Part shown: one piece after another, positions 1 through 6,681 of the stretch
Numbering within the stretch: position 1 is the stretch's first letter
Layout: each line of letters starts with the position of its first letter
From: Pseudomonadota bacterium
GTDB taxonomy: Bacteria; Pseudomonadota; Gammaproteobacteria; Acidiferrobacterales; UBA6901
DNA: 10,224 nucleotides
Reading direction: 5' to 3'
Assembly (NCBI GenBank): GCA_021785795.1
Contig: JAJYEK010000115.1
Location: 1 to 10,224, forward strand
The notes under the pieces: model-generated
Told to the model about the DNA's origin: nothing
Databases searched by the model: none
What the model saw: the letters and a program-made list of their open reading frames with translations, nothing else
Position numbers and translations under genes: made by a program

Positions 1-734
1 TTGGCCAGGGTCATCACGTCCGGCACGACGTCTTCGTGCTGGCAGGCAAACCATTTGCCGGTGCGGCACATTCCGGTCTGTATTTCGTCGAACATTAGCA
101 GCCAGCCGCGCTCGTCACAGATCCGGCGCAGCGCCTTCAGATAACCGTCATCCGGTACGACGATGCCGCCTTCCCCGGTAATCGGCTCCACCAGCACGGC
201 AACGATGTCCTGGGTGCGTTCCCCGACCTGGGCGACGGACGCGGCGTCATTGTAGGGAACGCGGTAGAAACCCTGCACCAAGGGTTCAAATCCCGCCTGG
301 ATCTTGCGGTTGCCCGTGGCGCTCAGGGTGGCGAGCGTGCGGCCGTGGAAGCTGCCTTCCGTGACGATGATTCCGGGGGTCAGGATCTTGCGCTGATGCC
401 CGTAAAGGCGGGCGAGCTTGATCGCAGCTTCATTCGCTTCCGCTCCGGAATTGCAGAAGAACACATTGTCCATGCCCGCTACGCGGCATAATTCTTCGGC
501 CAGCTTCGCCTGGAGCGGCACTTCGTACCAGTTCGAGCTGTGCAGCAGCTTTGTGGCCTGATCGCACAGCGCACGTGCGATCCTCGGATGCGCGTGGCCG
601 AGTCCGCAAACGGCGATTCCGGCGAGCGCATCCAGGTATTTCCGGCCGTTCGTATCCCACAGCGAGGCACCCTGGCCGCGTTCGAAGGCAACGGGCAGCG
701 GGCTGAACACCGGCATCTGATACGATCTGGCCAT
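1..734 (-). CDS. argD: Class III PLP-dependent aminotransferase, probably acetylornithine aminotransferase (3' end outside window)
   Basis: The minus-strand frame encodes 244 residues from the ATG at 734 and runs off the window, about 60% of a usual ArgD of roughly 390-400 residues. Fold-type I class III motifs are in order: SGAEAN (96-101), which binds the cofactor phosphate; FHGRT (129-133); EPITGEGG (183-190); and FDEIQTG (215-221), whose Asp216 should contact the PLP pyridine nitrogen. The Schiff-base lysine lies beyond the edge. In arginine synthesis the family moves an amino group between glutamate and N-acetylglutamate semialdehyde in the cytosol. Succinylornithine, ornithine or 4-aminobutyrate aminotransferases share these motifs, so the substrate is inferred. 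The start is uncertain: ATG at 716 and GTG at 746 are in frame, and none has a strong ribosome binding site. A terminator-like hairpin lies 29 bp upstream. Confidence 0.85.
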   Translation of the reverse strand, partial: MARSYQMPVFSPLPVAFERGQGASLWDTNGRKYLDALAGIAVCGLGHAHPRIARALCDQATKLLHSSNWYEVPLQAKLAEELCRVAGMDNVFFCNSGAEANEAAIKLARLYGHQRKILTPGIIVTEGSFHGRTLATLSATGNRKIQAGFEPLVQGFYRVPYNDAASVAQVGERTQDIVAVLVEPITGEGGIVVPDDGYLKALRRICDERGWLLMFDEIQTGMCRTGKWFACQHEDVVPDVMTLA

Positions 735-750
735 TCGTTTTGCAATCACC

Positions 751-784
751 AAAAAACATAAAGGCGCCCTGCAAGCAGGGCGCC
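751..784 (-). terminator. Terminator or attenuator hairpin in the leader of the aminotransferase gene
   Basis: GGCGCCCTGC (763-772) and GCAGGGCGCC (775-784) are exact inverted repeats separated by two bases, so the folded RNA would have a loop of about four to six. Read on the minus strand, the hairpin is followed by TTTATGTTTTTT, the U-rich tail expected of a Rho-independent terminator. It ends only about 29 bases before the likely aminotransferase start. It could therefore end an upstream minus-strand transcript, or act as an attenuator if the aminotransferase promoter lies beyond 784. I see no convincing gene immediately upstream on that strand. Confidence 0.6.
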
Positions 785-1028
785 CCGCTCATCGCTGGGA
801 CCACTCAGTCTATGCCAATAACAATAACTCAAGTTTTCCGATTCGCCAAATATGGAAACGACTTTTTTCCGGTCGTGGCCGGATCGCAGTTCATCCTTTC
901 CAAGTCGGGTTTTTGATACAGCAGGCCATCTCGCGGGATCTGTCTGTGCAGCCGGCACGCGGCTGACCGCCACGCGCCGGGCGTGAATTGCGCGGTTTTT
1001 CACCCGCAGGACATGGACCCGGTTCTCC
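785..1028. other. Gene-free intergenic stretch
   Basis: This is the divergent space between the aminotransferase and the flavoprotein gene. An 85-codon minus-strand frame covers much of it but has no recognisable domain, no good ribosome binding site, and ends inside the terminator hairpin, so I do not call it. Apart from the promoter region that follows, I see nothing else in it. Confidence 0.5.
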
Positions 1029-1083
1029 GTGACGGAATGCGAAGTATTACGCTAAGATACCGCGGCAGTCATTTCGCAAGGTG
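1029..1083 (+). promoter_or_regulatory. Putative sigma70 promoter and ribosome binding site of the PNPOx-fold gene
   Basis: GTGACG (1029-1034, four of six matches to TTGACA) and TAAGAT (1053-1058, four of six matches to TATAAT) are 18 bases apart. The ribosome binding site AAGGTG (1079-1084, give or take a base) precedes the ATG at 1089 by about five bases and fixes that start. The promoter is predicted by eye only. Confidence 0.45.
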
Positions 1084-1088
1084 ATCGC

Positions 1089-1691
1089 ATGGCAAAATTC
1101 TACGAGTGCCTGAACACCAGCTTGCGGGAATTCATCCAGCGCCAGCACGTCTTTTTCGTTGCCACCGCGCCACACTCCGGGCGCGTCAATCTCTCTCCGA
1201 AAGGCGCCGATACCTTCCGTATCATCGATGATGCGCGCGTGGCGTACCTCGACATCACCGGCAGCGGCAACGAAACCGCGGCCCATCTGCTGGATGACGG
1301 CAGGCTGACGATCATGTTCTGCAGTTTCGATCCGGATCCGCTGATATTGCGGCTTTACGGGCATGGCCGCGCGCTGCATCCTCGAGACGCGGGCTGGTCC
1401 GAACTGTCCCGCTGTTTCACCATGCTCCCCGGCGTGCGCCAGATCATGTCGCTGGCGATTGAATCCGTGCAGACGTCCTGCGGCTACGCCGTTCCGCGCT
1501 ACCGCTACGAAGGAGAGCGCGACACCTATCTGCGCTGGGCGGAGAAGAAAGGAGCGGACGGACTTGCCGCATATCAGGCGGACAAGAACCGCGTCAGCAT
1601 CGACGGTCTGCCCACCGGACTGCACGAGACACCGGGTGCGGCGGATGTTCCGGAAGACTCCCCGGACGTTTCCGACCCCAGCCAGTATTGA
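1089..1691 (+). CDS. Pyridoxamine 5'-phosphate oxidase-family (PNPOx split-barrel) flavoprotein
   Basis: This 200-residue protein resembles the PNPOx-like putative flavoproteins of about 180-200 residues that begin MAKFY and carry VNLSPKG, GSGNETAAHL and DGRLTIMFC. Those segments are present here at about residues 33-39, 58-67 and 69-77. The family fold is a split beta-barrel binding FMN or a related cofactor. The physiological substrate is not known, and true PLP synthesis is unlikely because the C-terminal substrate motif of PdxH is not seen. The middle holds QTSCGYAVP, and the conserved tail NRVSIDGLPTG lies at about 171-181. The last 20 residues are acidic and proline-rich and probably disordered. 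It is cytosolic, with no signal peptide. It appears to be a single-gene unit with its own promoter. Confidence 0.85.
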   Translation: MAKFYECLNTSLREFIQRQHVFFVATAPHSGRVNLSPKGADTFRIIDDARVAYLDITGSGNETAAHLLDDGRLTIMFCSFDPDPLILRLYGHGRALHPRDAGWSELSRCFTMLPGVRQIMSLAIESVQTSCGYAVPRYRYEGERDTYLRWAEKKGADGLAAYQADKNRVSIDGLPTGLHETPGAADVPEDSPDVSDPSQY

Positions 1692-1775
1692 AATCGTCAA
1701 GAACCTGTCTTAACCTAAACCACCGACAAATCCACTCAACTATTATTTATTGATTGTTCATAACGAGGAATAACC

Positions 1776-1877
1776 ATGAAGAACCCACTAGATTCCCTCT
1801 GGGGCACCATAATTTCCGGCGTGGTGCTGTCGCTGGTCCTCTACTACATCGCACGTCATTTTCTCGTCACGGCCTGA
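1776..1877 (+). CDS. Small single-helix membrane peptide (33 aa)
   Basis: ATG at 1776 opens a 33-codon frame ending TGA at 1875-1877. A good ribosome binding site (CGAGGA, 1764-1769) sits six bases upstream, and the sequence before it is AT-rich (1741-1760), as a promoter would be. The peptide begins MKNPLDSLWG, then has one hydrophobic helix (about residues 11-24, IISGVVLSLVLYYI) and a short ARHF tail, so an inner-membrane protein with one crossing is expected. The next gene starts 62 bases downstream on the same strand with its own strong ribosome binding site, so co-transcription is likely. I do not recognise the family. Its size and position suggest a small subunit or partner of the four-helix membrane protein that follows, but that is inference. 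Conservation in relatives would confirm that it is real. Confidence 0.6.
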   Translation: MKNPLDSLWGTIISGVVLSLVLYYIARHFLVTA

Positions 1878-1924
1878 GCACAGCGCCGCTTGGCGACACG
1901 CCCAAAACAACTAGAAATTCTCTC

Positions 1925-1932
1925 AAGGAGAG
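1925..1932 (+). promoter_or_regulatory. Strong ribosome binding site deciding the start at 1940
   Basis: AAGGAGAG lies seven bases before ATG 1940. The same frame is open from 1754, but that upstream stretch overlaps the small membrane peptide in another frame and has no comparable site, so 1940 is chosen. Confidence 0.8.
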
Positions 1933-1939
1933 CAAAAAA

Positions 1940-2431
1940 ATGAGCTTTGAACTATTTTCCGATCGCTGGCTGCACGTCCTGGCCGGCATCATGTGGATCG
2001 GGCTGCTGTACTATTTCAATTTCGTGCAGGCCGCGGCCCTGCCCAAGGCCAGAGCGGACAGCACCGCCGCCGGCATCACCAAGCATGTGGCCCCGCTGGC
2101 GTTGCTGTATTTCCGCTGGGCAGCGGTCGTGACCTGGCTGTCCGGTGCCTATTATCTCTTTCGCTCCGGCATCGGCTTCACCGACGCATTCCTGCTGCGC
2201 GGCGGTGCCATGCCCATAGGAATCGGCGCCTGGCTGGGTACGATCATGCTGTTCAACGTCTGGGTGCTGATCTGGCCGAACCAGAAGAAGATACTGGGGT
2301 TGGTGCAGGCCGACGATGCAACCAAAGCCAAGGCCGGGCGTATCGCCTTCCTTGCGTCGCGCACGAACACCATGCTTTCCATTCCGATGATCTTCTTCAT
2401 GATGGCGGGGACTCTCGGATTGCCGAAGTAG
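1940..2431 (+). CDS. Four-helix membrane protein resembling the urate hydroxylase PuuD membrane domain
   Basis: The product has 163 residues with four predicted membrane helices (about 8-29, 52-74, 92-112 and 141-160). The pattern LHVLAGIMWIGLLYYFNFVQ near the N-terminus and SRTNTMLSIPMIFF near the C-terminus (140-153) matches the N-terminal membrane region of PuuD-type proteins (Urate_ox_N family). Full PuuD also has a C-terminal cytochrome c domain with a CxxCH haem site; that is absent here, so urate hydroxylation should not be assumed. Standalone proteins of this type exist in proteobacteria and, as I recall, are often given misleading names. Conserved His12 and His49 could bind haem or another redox cofactor, which is inference. 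It follows the 33-residue membrane peptide in a probable two-gene operon, ended by the hairpin at 2453-2484. Confidence 0.75.
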   Translation: MSFELFSDRWLHVLAGIMWIGLLYYFNFVQAAALPKARADSTAAGITKHVAPLALLYFRWAAVVTWLSGAYYLFRSGIGFTDAFLLRGGAMPIGIGAWLGTIMLFNVWVLIWPNQKKILGLVQADDATKAKAGRIAFLASRTNTMLSIPMIFFMMAGTLGLPK

Positions 2432-2452
2432 GCGCCGTCATCGTCGTTATCG

Positions 2453-2484
2453 GGCGGACCGGGAGGCATAGTTCCCGGTCCGCC
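2453..2484 (+). terminator. Perfect 12-bp stem hairpin, likely terminator
   Basis: GGCGGACCGGGA (2453-2464) pairs exactly with TCCCGGTCCGCC (2473-2484) around an eight-base loop, 21 bases after the stop codon of the membrane protein. No U-run follows, so it may be a weak intrinsic terminator or a 3' end-stabilising stem. Confidence 0.6.
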
Positions 2485-2757
2485 TGCTCCCCGCGGCGTG
2501 TGCTCCACGCAATGCGTGTTTCAGTAAGCACCCTGAGGTTCGGATTGCTCCCTGCCTGCAATGCCCCGGTCCTGCAGGGTCCGGCGGGATTCGGATGCCC
2601 TGGCCATGCGGGCCGCCGATGCGGATTCGCTTTCCGATGGCCGCCCGAGGCGTGCATCCGGTCGGCCCTGTACCTGCCGGCATGCTTGCAGGGGGGCGGT
2701 GGGTCGATACGCCGTGCGGCCTGTGTTCACGGCCCGCGGTCGGCCGGTCCGCAGTCT
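2485..2757. other. Gene-free intergenic stretch
   Basis: This GC-rich stretch lies between the hairpin and the promoter of the next gene. Several open frames cross it on both strands, but none has a recognisable domain or a good start signal. I see no further structure I can support. Confidence 0.5.
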
Positions 2758-2786
2758 TAGACATGTGCGAGAATCGGGCTTATGCT
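2758..2786 (+). promoter_or_regulatory. Sigma70-like promoter of the coiled-coil membrane protein gene
   Basis: TAGACA (2758-2763, five of six matches to TTGACA) and TATGCT (2781-2786, four of six to TATAAT) are separated by exactly 17 bases. Transcription would begin near 2793, giving a leader of about 47 bases before ATG 2840. Confidence 0.55.
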
Positions 2787-2839
2787 GGCGTGCAGACATG
2801 CGCCCGGCGCAGCTCGATGACCGGGAAATAGGGACCTCC

Positions 2840-3304
2840 ATGAACGATACGCGACAAGTTGCGACCATGGTCATCGTGGCAGCCATCATCGGCATCGTGT
2901 TCTACGCTGCCGGGTATGGTCATGCGGCGAGCCGGGCCACGCACAAGGAGCAGCAGCTTGTGAACGCGGCGCGCATGCAGCAGGCCAAGCTTCTCGCCAT
3001 AAAGAGCCGCGCCGATCTCCTGGGTGCGCGGGTTGCCCTGTACCAGGCGGAGGGCGACGTTGGCCGGGAAGACCCGGCAATGGCCAATGACCATATCGAG
3101 GAGGCCTTGTCCGATCTTGCGGCCGTCAATGCGTCCGAGGCCAATGTGGACGCAGGCCGGCTGTCCAACGTACAAAACCAGCTGCGGAGCTTCCAAGTGA
3201 GCGGTACGGCGGATCCCGATGCTCAGCGAAGCCAGATCAAGGAGTTTGGCGAGGAACTGGACAAGCTGATATCGACCCCAGCCGCCGTTCCGGCGAATCG
3301 GTGA
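2840..3304 (+). CDS. Membrane-anchored helical protein of unknown function
   Basis: I do not recognise this 154-residue protein. It has one N-terminal hydrophobic helix (about residues 7-26, VATMVIVAAIIGIVFYAAGY) followed by a mostly alpha-helical, charged region (about 33-145) rich in Ala, Gln, Glu and Arg, with likely coiled-coil stretches (35-70 and 85-120). Topology is probably a signal anchor with the helical part in the periplasm. The frame is open from 2561, but ATG 2840 is preferred because the membrane anchor begins there and a sigma70-like promoter lies at 2758-2786. The ribosome binding site AGGGA (2830-2834) is modest. It is convergent with the glycosyltransferase gene, 96 bases away, and I see no strong terminator between them. 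A role in envelope maintenance is possible but nothing in the sequence shows it. Confidence 0.7.
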   Translation: MNDTRQVATMVIVAAIIGIVFYAAGYGHAASRATHKEQQLVNAARMQQAKLLAIKSRADLLGARVALYQAEGDVGREDPAMANDHIEEALSDLAAVNASEANVDAGRLSNVQNQLRSFQVSGTADPDAQRSQIKEFGEELDKLISTPAAVPANR

Positions 3305-3400
3305 ACAGGAGCTCCACGACCGGCGGACTGCCGGGCGGACTCTTGAGGCCGCGCGGTCTTTCTGGGGAGGCGCCCGGATTGCGATGCGCCGGACCTGTCG

Positions 3401-4447
3401 TCAGTTCGGGTGGATGTCTTCGGCCGTGGCGGTGGCTTTCGACGGGCGCCGGGTTGTGCTGTCCAGGGCATCCAGGAACTGACGTGTGCACGCACTCCAG
3501 GTATAGCGCAATGCTTCCTGGCGGCAGCGCTGCGGGTCGAGTGTCCGGGCGGCCAGTGCTGCCCGGGCAAGGTCCTCGTCGAGAAAGCCGGTTACACCGT
3601 TTTGTATGATATCGCGTGGCCCCTGCACCGGATAAGCAGCCACCGGCACGCCGCAGGCGAGCGCCTCGATCAGTACCAGACCGAAAGTGTCAGTACGGCT
3701 CGGAAAGACGAAGACATCGGCAGCCGCCAGATGACGTGCGAGGTCTTCCCCGGTCTTGAATCCCGTGAACAGCGCGAGCGGATAGCGCCGGCGCAGCATC
3801 TCCAGGTCCGGTCCGCCGCCGACCACATAACGGGTGCCGGGAAGCTTGAGGCGGAGGAAGGCCTCGATATTCTTTTCGACAGCCACGCGTCCGACGTACA
3901 TGAAGATCGGGCGCGGCCTGTCCAGGAAATCCTTGGGACGCGGCCGGAACAGCTGGGTGTTCACGCCCCGCGACCACAGCCGCAGATTTCTGAAGCCCTG
4001 CTGTTGCAGATGCTGGCGCACGCTTTCCGTGGGAACCAGAGTGGCCTCGGCGCGTCCGTGGAACCAGCGGCTGAGCGCATAGCCGACCCGCAGCGGCAGA
4101 CCCGTCCGCAGATTCAGGTACTCCGGAAACTGGGTGTGGAACGATGATGTGAACGGCAATCCGCGACGGATGCACCAGCGGCGCACAGCCAGCCCAAGAG
4201 GGCCTTCGGTTGCGATATGCACGGCATCGGGCGCGATCTGATCAAGCGCAGTCCGCACCCGGCGCCCGGGAAAGAGTGCAAGCCGGATCTCGGGATAAGT
4301 CGGGCACGGCAGGGTCGCAAAGCCCTGCGGTGTCAGCAGGGTGACCTCGTGGCCGGCAGCGTTGAGTTCGTGCTCGGTGTGATCGAGCGTCGTCACGACG
4401 CCATTAATTTGCGGAAACCAGGCGTCGGTCGCGATGACTATGTTCAT
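3401..4447 (-). CDS. GT4-type glycosyltransferase (family 1, GDP-mannose-dependent mannosyltransferase-like)
   Basis: From ATG 4447 the protein has 348 residues and a GT-B fold. The N-terminal Rossmann half opens MNIVIATDAWFPQINGVV, typical of GT4 enzymes that modify lipids, such as the diacylglycerol mannosyl- and sulfoquinovosyltransferase-like group. The donor-binding half carries YVGRVAVEKN, VGGGPD and FPSRTDTFGLVLIEALACGVPVAAYP; in this last stretch Asp replaces the first Glu of the usual E-x7-E motif, a variant I recall from this subgroup. It would transfer a sugar from a nucleotide-sugar to a membrane lipid at the cytosolic face. A start nine codons upstream (4474) exists, but 4447 has the ribosome binding site CGAGG six bases before it and fits the family start. 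It overlaps the upstream phosphoesterase gene by 44 bp, implying translational coupling. Sugar and acceptor are not shown by the sequence. Confidence 0.88.
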   Translation of the reverse strand: MNIVIATDAWFPQINGVVTTLDHTEHELNAAGHEVTLLTPQGFATLPCPTYPEIRLALFPGRRVRTALDQIAPDAVHIATEGPLGLAVRRWCIRRGLPFTSSFHTQFPEYLNLRTGLPLRVGYALSRWFHGRAEATLVPTESVRQHLQQQGFRNLRLWSRGVNTQLFRPRPKDFLDRPRPIFMYVGRVAVEKNIEAFLRLKLPGTRYVVGGGPDLEMLRRRYPLALFTGFKTGEDLARHLAAADVFVFPSRTDTFGLVLIEALACGVPVAAYPVQGPRDIIQNGVTGFLDEDLARAALAARTLDPQRCRQEALRYTWSACTRQFLDALDSTTRRPSKATATAEDIHPN

Positions 4448-5213
4448 TGGATGCCTCGGATAAAAGAAAGACACTCTCGTCCGCCCAGCGGATTACCGCC
4501 AGGCTCCCGTCCGCCCTCTCGACCAGTGCGGTGCAGCTCTCCACCCAGTCTCCGTCGTTGCAATAGAGGATGCCGTCGCGTGTCTCGATGATCGCCCGGT
4601 GAATGTGTCCACAGATCACACCGTCGAATTTGCGCCTGTGCGCCTCGTGCACCACGGCGTTTTCGAAATGGGTGATGAAATTGACCGCGTTCTTCACTTT
4701 GTGCTTGAGATATGCGGAAAGTGACCAGTACGGGAAGCCGAGCCGGCGGCGCACCAGGTTGAACCAGCGGTTGATCTCGAGCAGCGCGTCGTAGGCCTGG
4801 CTTCCCAGCACGGCCAGCCAGCGGCTGTGCTTCACGATGCCGTCGAATTCATCGCCATGCAGTACAAGGAAGCGGCGGCCGTCAGCGGTGCGGTGCACCG
4901 CTTCGGCGGCGATGCGCACGCCGCCGAATGTGTTGCCGGCATAATCCCGGAAGAGCTCATCGTGATTGCCCGGGACATAGGTGACGCAGGTGCCGCGCGC
5001 AGCCTTGTCCAGCACCGTCTGAATGACTTGGTTGTGCAGCGGTGGCCAGTAGGCGCTTCGCTTCATGCTCCAGAAGTCGATCGCATCGCCCACCAGATAC
5101 AGATGGTCCGACTCGGTGTGCCGGAGAAAATCCAGCAGGAATTCGGCCCGGCAGGACCGCAGGCCGAGGTGCATGTCCGAGATCCAGATGGCATTGAAAC
5201 GCAGTGGATTCAT
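4404..5213 (-). CDS. lpxH: UDP-2,3-diacylglucosamine diphosphatase-like metallophosphoesterase (LpxH family)
   Basis: This 269-residue calcineurin-like phosphoesterase has the full metal-binding set: Asp13-x-His15, Gly-Asp43, Gly-Asn83-His84-Asp85, His119-Gly-Asp and Gly-His203-x-His205. It resembles the broad LpxH/LpxH2 group, in which true LpxH cleaves UDP-2,3-diacylglucosamine to lipid X at the inner membrane during lipid A synthesis. It is longer than E. coli LpxH (about 240 residues), mainly at the C-terminus. Members of this group paired with a GT4 transferase may act on another glycolipid, so the gene symbol describes family rather than proven function. The start has GAGGG seven bases upstream. 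Its last 44 bp overlap the glycosyltransferase gene in another frame. The operon is divergent from dgkA, so the neighbourhood concerns membrane lipid and lipid A turnover. Confidence 0.85.
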   Translation of the reverse strand: MNPLRFNAIWISDMHLGLRSCRAEFLLDFLRHTESDHLYLVGDAIDFWSMKRSAYWPPLHNQVIQTVLDKAARGTCVTYVPGNHDELFRDYAGNTFGGVRIAAEAVHRTADGRRFLVLHGDEFDGIVKHSRWLAVLGSQAYDALLEINRWFNLVRRRLGFPYWSLSAYLKHKVKNAVNFITHFENAVVHEAHRRKFDGVICGHIHRAIIETRDGILYCNDGDWVESCTALVERADGSLAVIRWADESVFLLSEASNEHSHRDRRLVSAN

Positions 5214-5446
5214 GGCTGGGCCCTCGTTCGGGTTCGGGTTGGCACCAGCGCAGTATCACCGGGTTATGTGACGGTATATTGAATCCTGCGAGTCAGTTTT
5301 GTAACGTCGTGCCCGGGTTTGTCGCAAATCTGCCATATCGCGATGGTACCGTTTGTCGTCGATCACGCGCCGGCGGCTGCGTTCCGCAGTTCATGCAGGA
5401 CTGTGGCGTGACCGCAGCAGCGCAAGAACGCCACTGGAGCATTGGA
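5214..5446. promoter_or_regulatory. Divergent promoter region between the lpxH-like operon and dgkA
   Basis: About 230 bp must carry both promoters. On the plus strand TTGAAT (5279-5284) lies about 15 bases before TGTAAC (5300-5305), a weak fit. On the minus strand several AT-rich hexamers occur between 5255 and 5285, but none pairs convincingly with a -35 box. The dgkA frame is open upstream to 5204, so a longer leader peptide cannot be excluded but is unlikely. Confidence 0.3.
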
Positions 5447-5824
5447 ATGCGCTTCCGCAAGACTCAGCAACGCGTCACGGATCCCGGCCGCGTCATGCGT
5501 GCCGCCGGCTATTCCCTATCAGGGCTGCGGGCCGCATTCCGCACGGAAGCGGCATTCCGGCAGGAGGTTATCGTGTTCGCGCTGCTGGCCCCGCTCGGGT
5601 TATGGCTGGGACGCGATGGCGTCGAGCGGGCGCTGCTGCTGGGAAGCCTGTTCCAGGTACTGATCGTCGAACTGCTCAATTCCGCGGTCGAGGCCGCGGT
5701 AGATCGCGTCGGCCGCAAATGGCACGAGCTTGCTGGACGCGCCAAGGACATGGGATCCGCGGCCGTCGCCCTCGCGGTGCTGCTCGCGGCGTTGACGTGG
5801 GTGCTGGTTCTGGCGGATCACTGA
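5447..5824 (+). CDS. dgkA: Diacylglycerol kinase, prokaryotic type
   Basis: The 125-residue product is close in length to E. coli DgkA (about 121) and has its three membrane helices. Active-site residues are present in order: Glu34 in the TEAAFRQE segment, then ELLNSAVEAAVDR (75-87) with Glu75, Asn78, Glu82 and Asp86, followed by ELAGRAKDMGSAAV. The enzyme phosphorylates diacylglycerol with ATP at the inner membrane, recycling lipid made during glycan and LPS modification. The start at 5447 is chosen because GGAG (5436-5439) lies seven bases upstream and the family N-terminus begins there; upstream in-frame codons back to 5204 do not look like DgkA. It is transcribed away from the lpxH-like and GT4 genes, and converges on the permease remnant 40 bases downstream. 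Confidence 0.93.
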   Translation: MRFRKTQQRVTDPGRVMRAAGYSLSGLRAAFRTEAAFRQEVIVFALLAPLGLWLGRDGVERALLLGSLFQVLIVELLNSAVEAAVDRVGRKWHELAGRAKDMGSAAVALAVLLAALTWVLVLADH

Positions 5825-5864
5825 TCTGTTGCGCGGCGCGCCCAAAGCCGGACAGTGATTTGGC

Positions 5865-6150
5865 TCATCGCCATCCGGCGTCAATTGTATGCTTCAGGTG
5901 GCAGGCGACCTGTTTTGCCAGTGTTACTTCGATGTCGTCATAGCGCCTGATCCTGTAGATCAGGACCGGGACGATCCAGCTGATGGCGAAGAAGCCGATG
6001 ATCACGTAGCCGGGGGTGCCGAAATTGCTGTTCAGTGCGGCGACCGGCCCCCAGAACTTTCCAGAGAGACTGAATTCGGTTCGGATCAGTCCCGGGGTTT
6101 CGAGTCCACACACGATCAGGGCGACCATGATCGACACATGAACTGTTCCC
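5865..6150 (-). pseudogene. C-terminal remnant of a NiCoT-family nickel/cobalt permease
   Basis: The minus-strand frame from about 6150 to the stop at 5865 encodes about 94 residues that match the end of HoxN/NixA-type permeases: VSIMVALIVCGLE, then KFWGPVAALNSNFGTPGYVIIG, then a last helix ISWIVPVLIYRIRRYDDIEV. In intact relatives these follow the line GWAF..P..KLYYN, which is absent here. The open frame extends upstream to an ATG at 6215, but the extra residues are not permease-like; they overlap the TnpB remnant in another frame. The N-terminal half of the same kind of permease lies about 1.9 kb away at 8030-8478 on the same strand. I read the two as halves of one broken gene. The remaining two helices alone would not transport metal. 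Confidence 0.8.
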
Positions 6151-6460
6151 GCCAGGCCTGGATGGCTATGGCGTGAGTGTCGTGCTTCATCGCGGTGAAA
6201 CTTCCATTGCTCCACACCTCGGACGGTTCCCGCCTGCAGCCGGACTCACCGGCAGATCCCGATTCCAGCCATCGCAACAGCACCAAGGCCGTATTTTCAT
6301 CGTGACCACAGATGGCCCCGCAATGCGGGCACTGGTGTAACCGATCCGAGAGCTTTTTCTTCTCGTCCGGAAATTTCCAACACGCATGACAGCGTTGCGT
6401 TGGCTTGATCTCCCGCGTCGGCGCTTCCCCGTACCACGACCCAGCCTCTTCCAGGAAAAA
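6116..6460 (-). pseudogene. C-terminal fragment of a TnpB/OrfB protein (IS200/IS605-type element)
   Basis: Within a 125-codon minus-strand frame, the part from about 6460 reads like the end of TnpB: EEAGSWYGEAPTREIKPTQ, then a zinc ribbon CHAC (Cys35, Cys38 of the frame) and CPHC (Cys55, Cys58), then HDENTALVLLRWL, where the Asp should be the third RuvC residue. A tail KHDTHAIAIQAW follows. The larger N-terminal part, with the first two RuvC acidic residues, is missing; the region 6461-6730 shows no TnpB resemblance I can defend. The fragment cannot be an active RNA-guided nuclease. It abuts and slightly overlaps the permease C-terminal remnant, so the right end of the element appears to lie near 6116-6150. 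No TnpA transposase is seen. Confidence 0.72.
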
Positions 6461-6681
6461 ATACACACTCGACGCAGTTCTCGGTGACTCCATTCGCGGG
6501 TTCGTGTGCGAATACGGTTTCGGGGATCGCTGGCGCCGTCACATCACCATCACCCCCGTTTGCCAAACCCAACACCGATGCGCCTCTTGTGCAGACAACC
6601 CTGCCGATCGTGTGCCCAACTTTCGCCTCTTCGGCGTGAGCGGGGCCAGCGCACTTTCTTAATGAAATGTACGGTTATCGC
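6461..6681. other. Unassigned stretch between the TnpB remnant and the propeller gene
   Basis: Open frames cross it on both strands, for example a minus-strand frame continuing to 6575, but none has a recognisable domain. It may be decayed mobile-element sequence, given its neighbours. Confidence 0.4.

Noticed and set aside
746..1003. 85-codon minus-strand frame upstream of the aminotransferase
   Set aside because: It has no recognisable domain or good ribosome binding site and runs through the terminator hairpin; the composition looks like chance in GC-rich DNA.
1047..1700. 217-codon minus-strand frame opposite the PNPOx-fold gene
   Set aside because: It is antisense to a well-supported gene in a shadow frame, without family resemblance.
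1750..1763. TTGAT-N4-CATAA as an FNR box before the small membrane peptide
   Set aside because: Only the left half matches; the right half differs from ATCAA at three of five bases.
1754..1939. Longer N-terminus for the PuuD-like protein from ATG 1754
   Set aside because: The extra residues are not membrane-domain-like, the region is used by another frame, and ATG 1940 has a strong ribosome binding site.
2521..2895. 124-codon minus-strand frame between 2521 and 2895
   Set aside because: It overlaps the promoter and start of the coiled-coil membrane protein and has a chance-like Arg/Pro/Ser-rich composition.
3410..4147. 245-codon plus-strand frame opposite the glycosyltransferase
   Set aside because: The minus strand carries clear GT4 motifs; this frame is a shadow.
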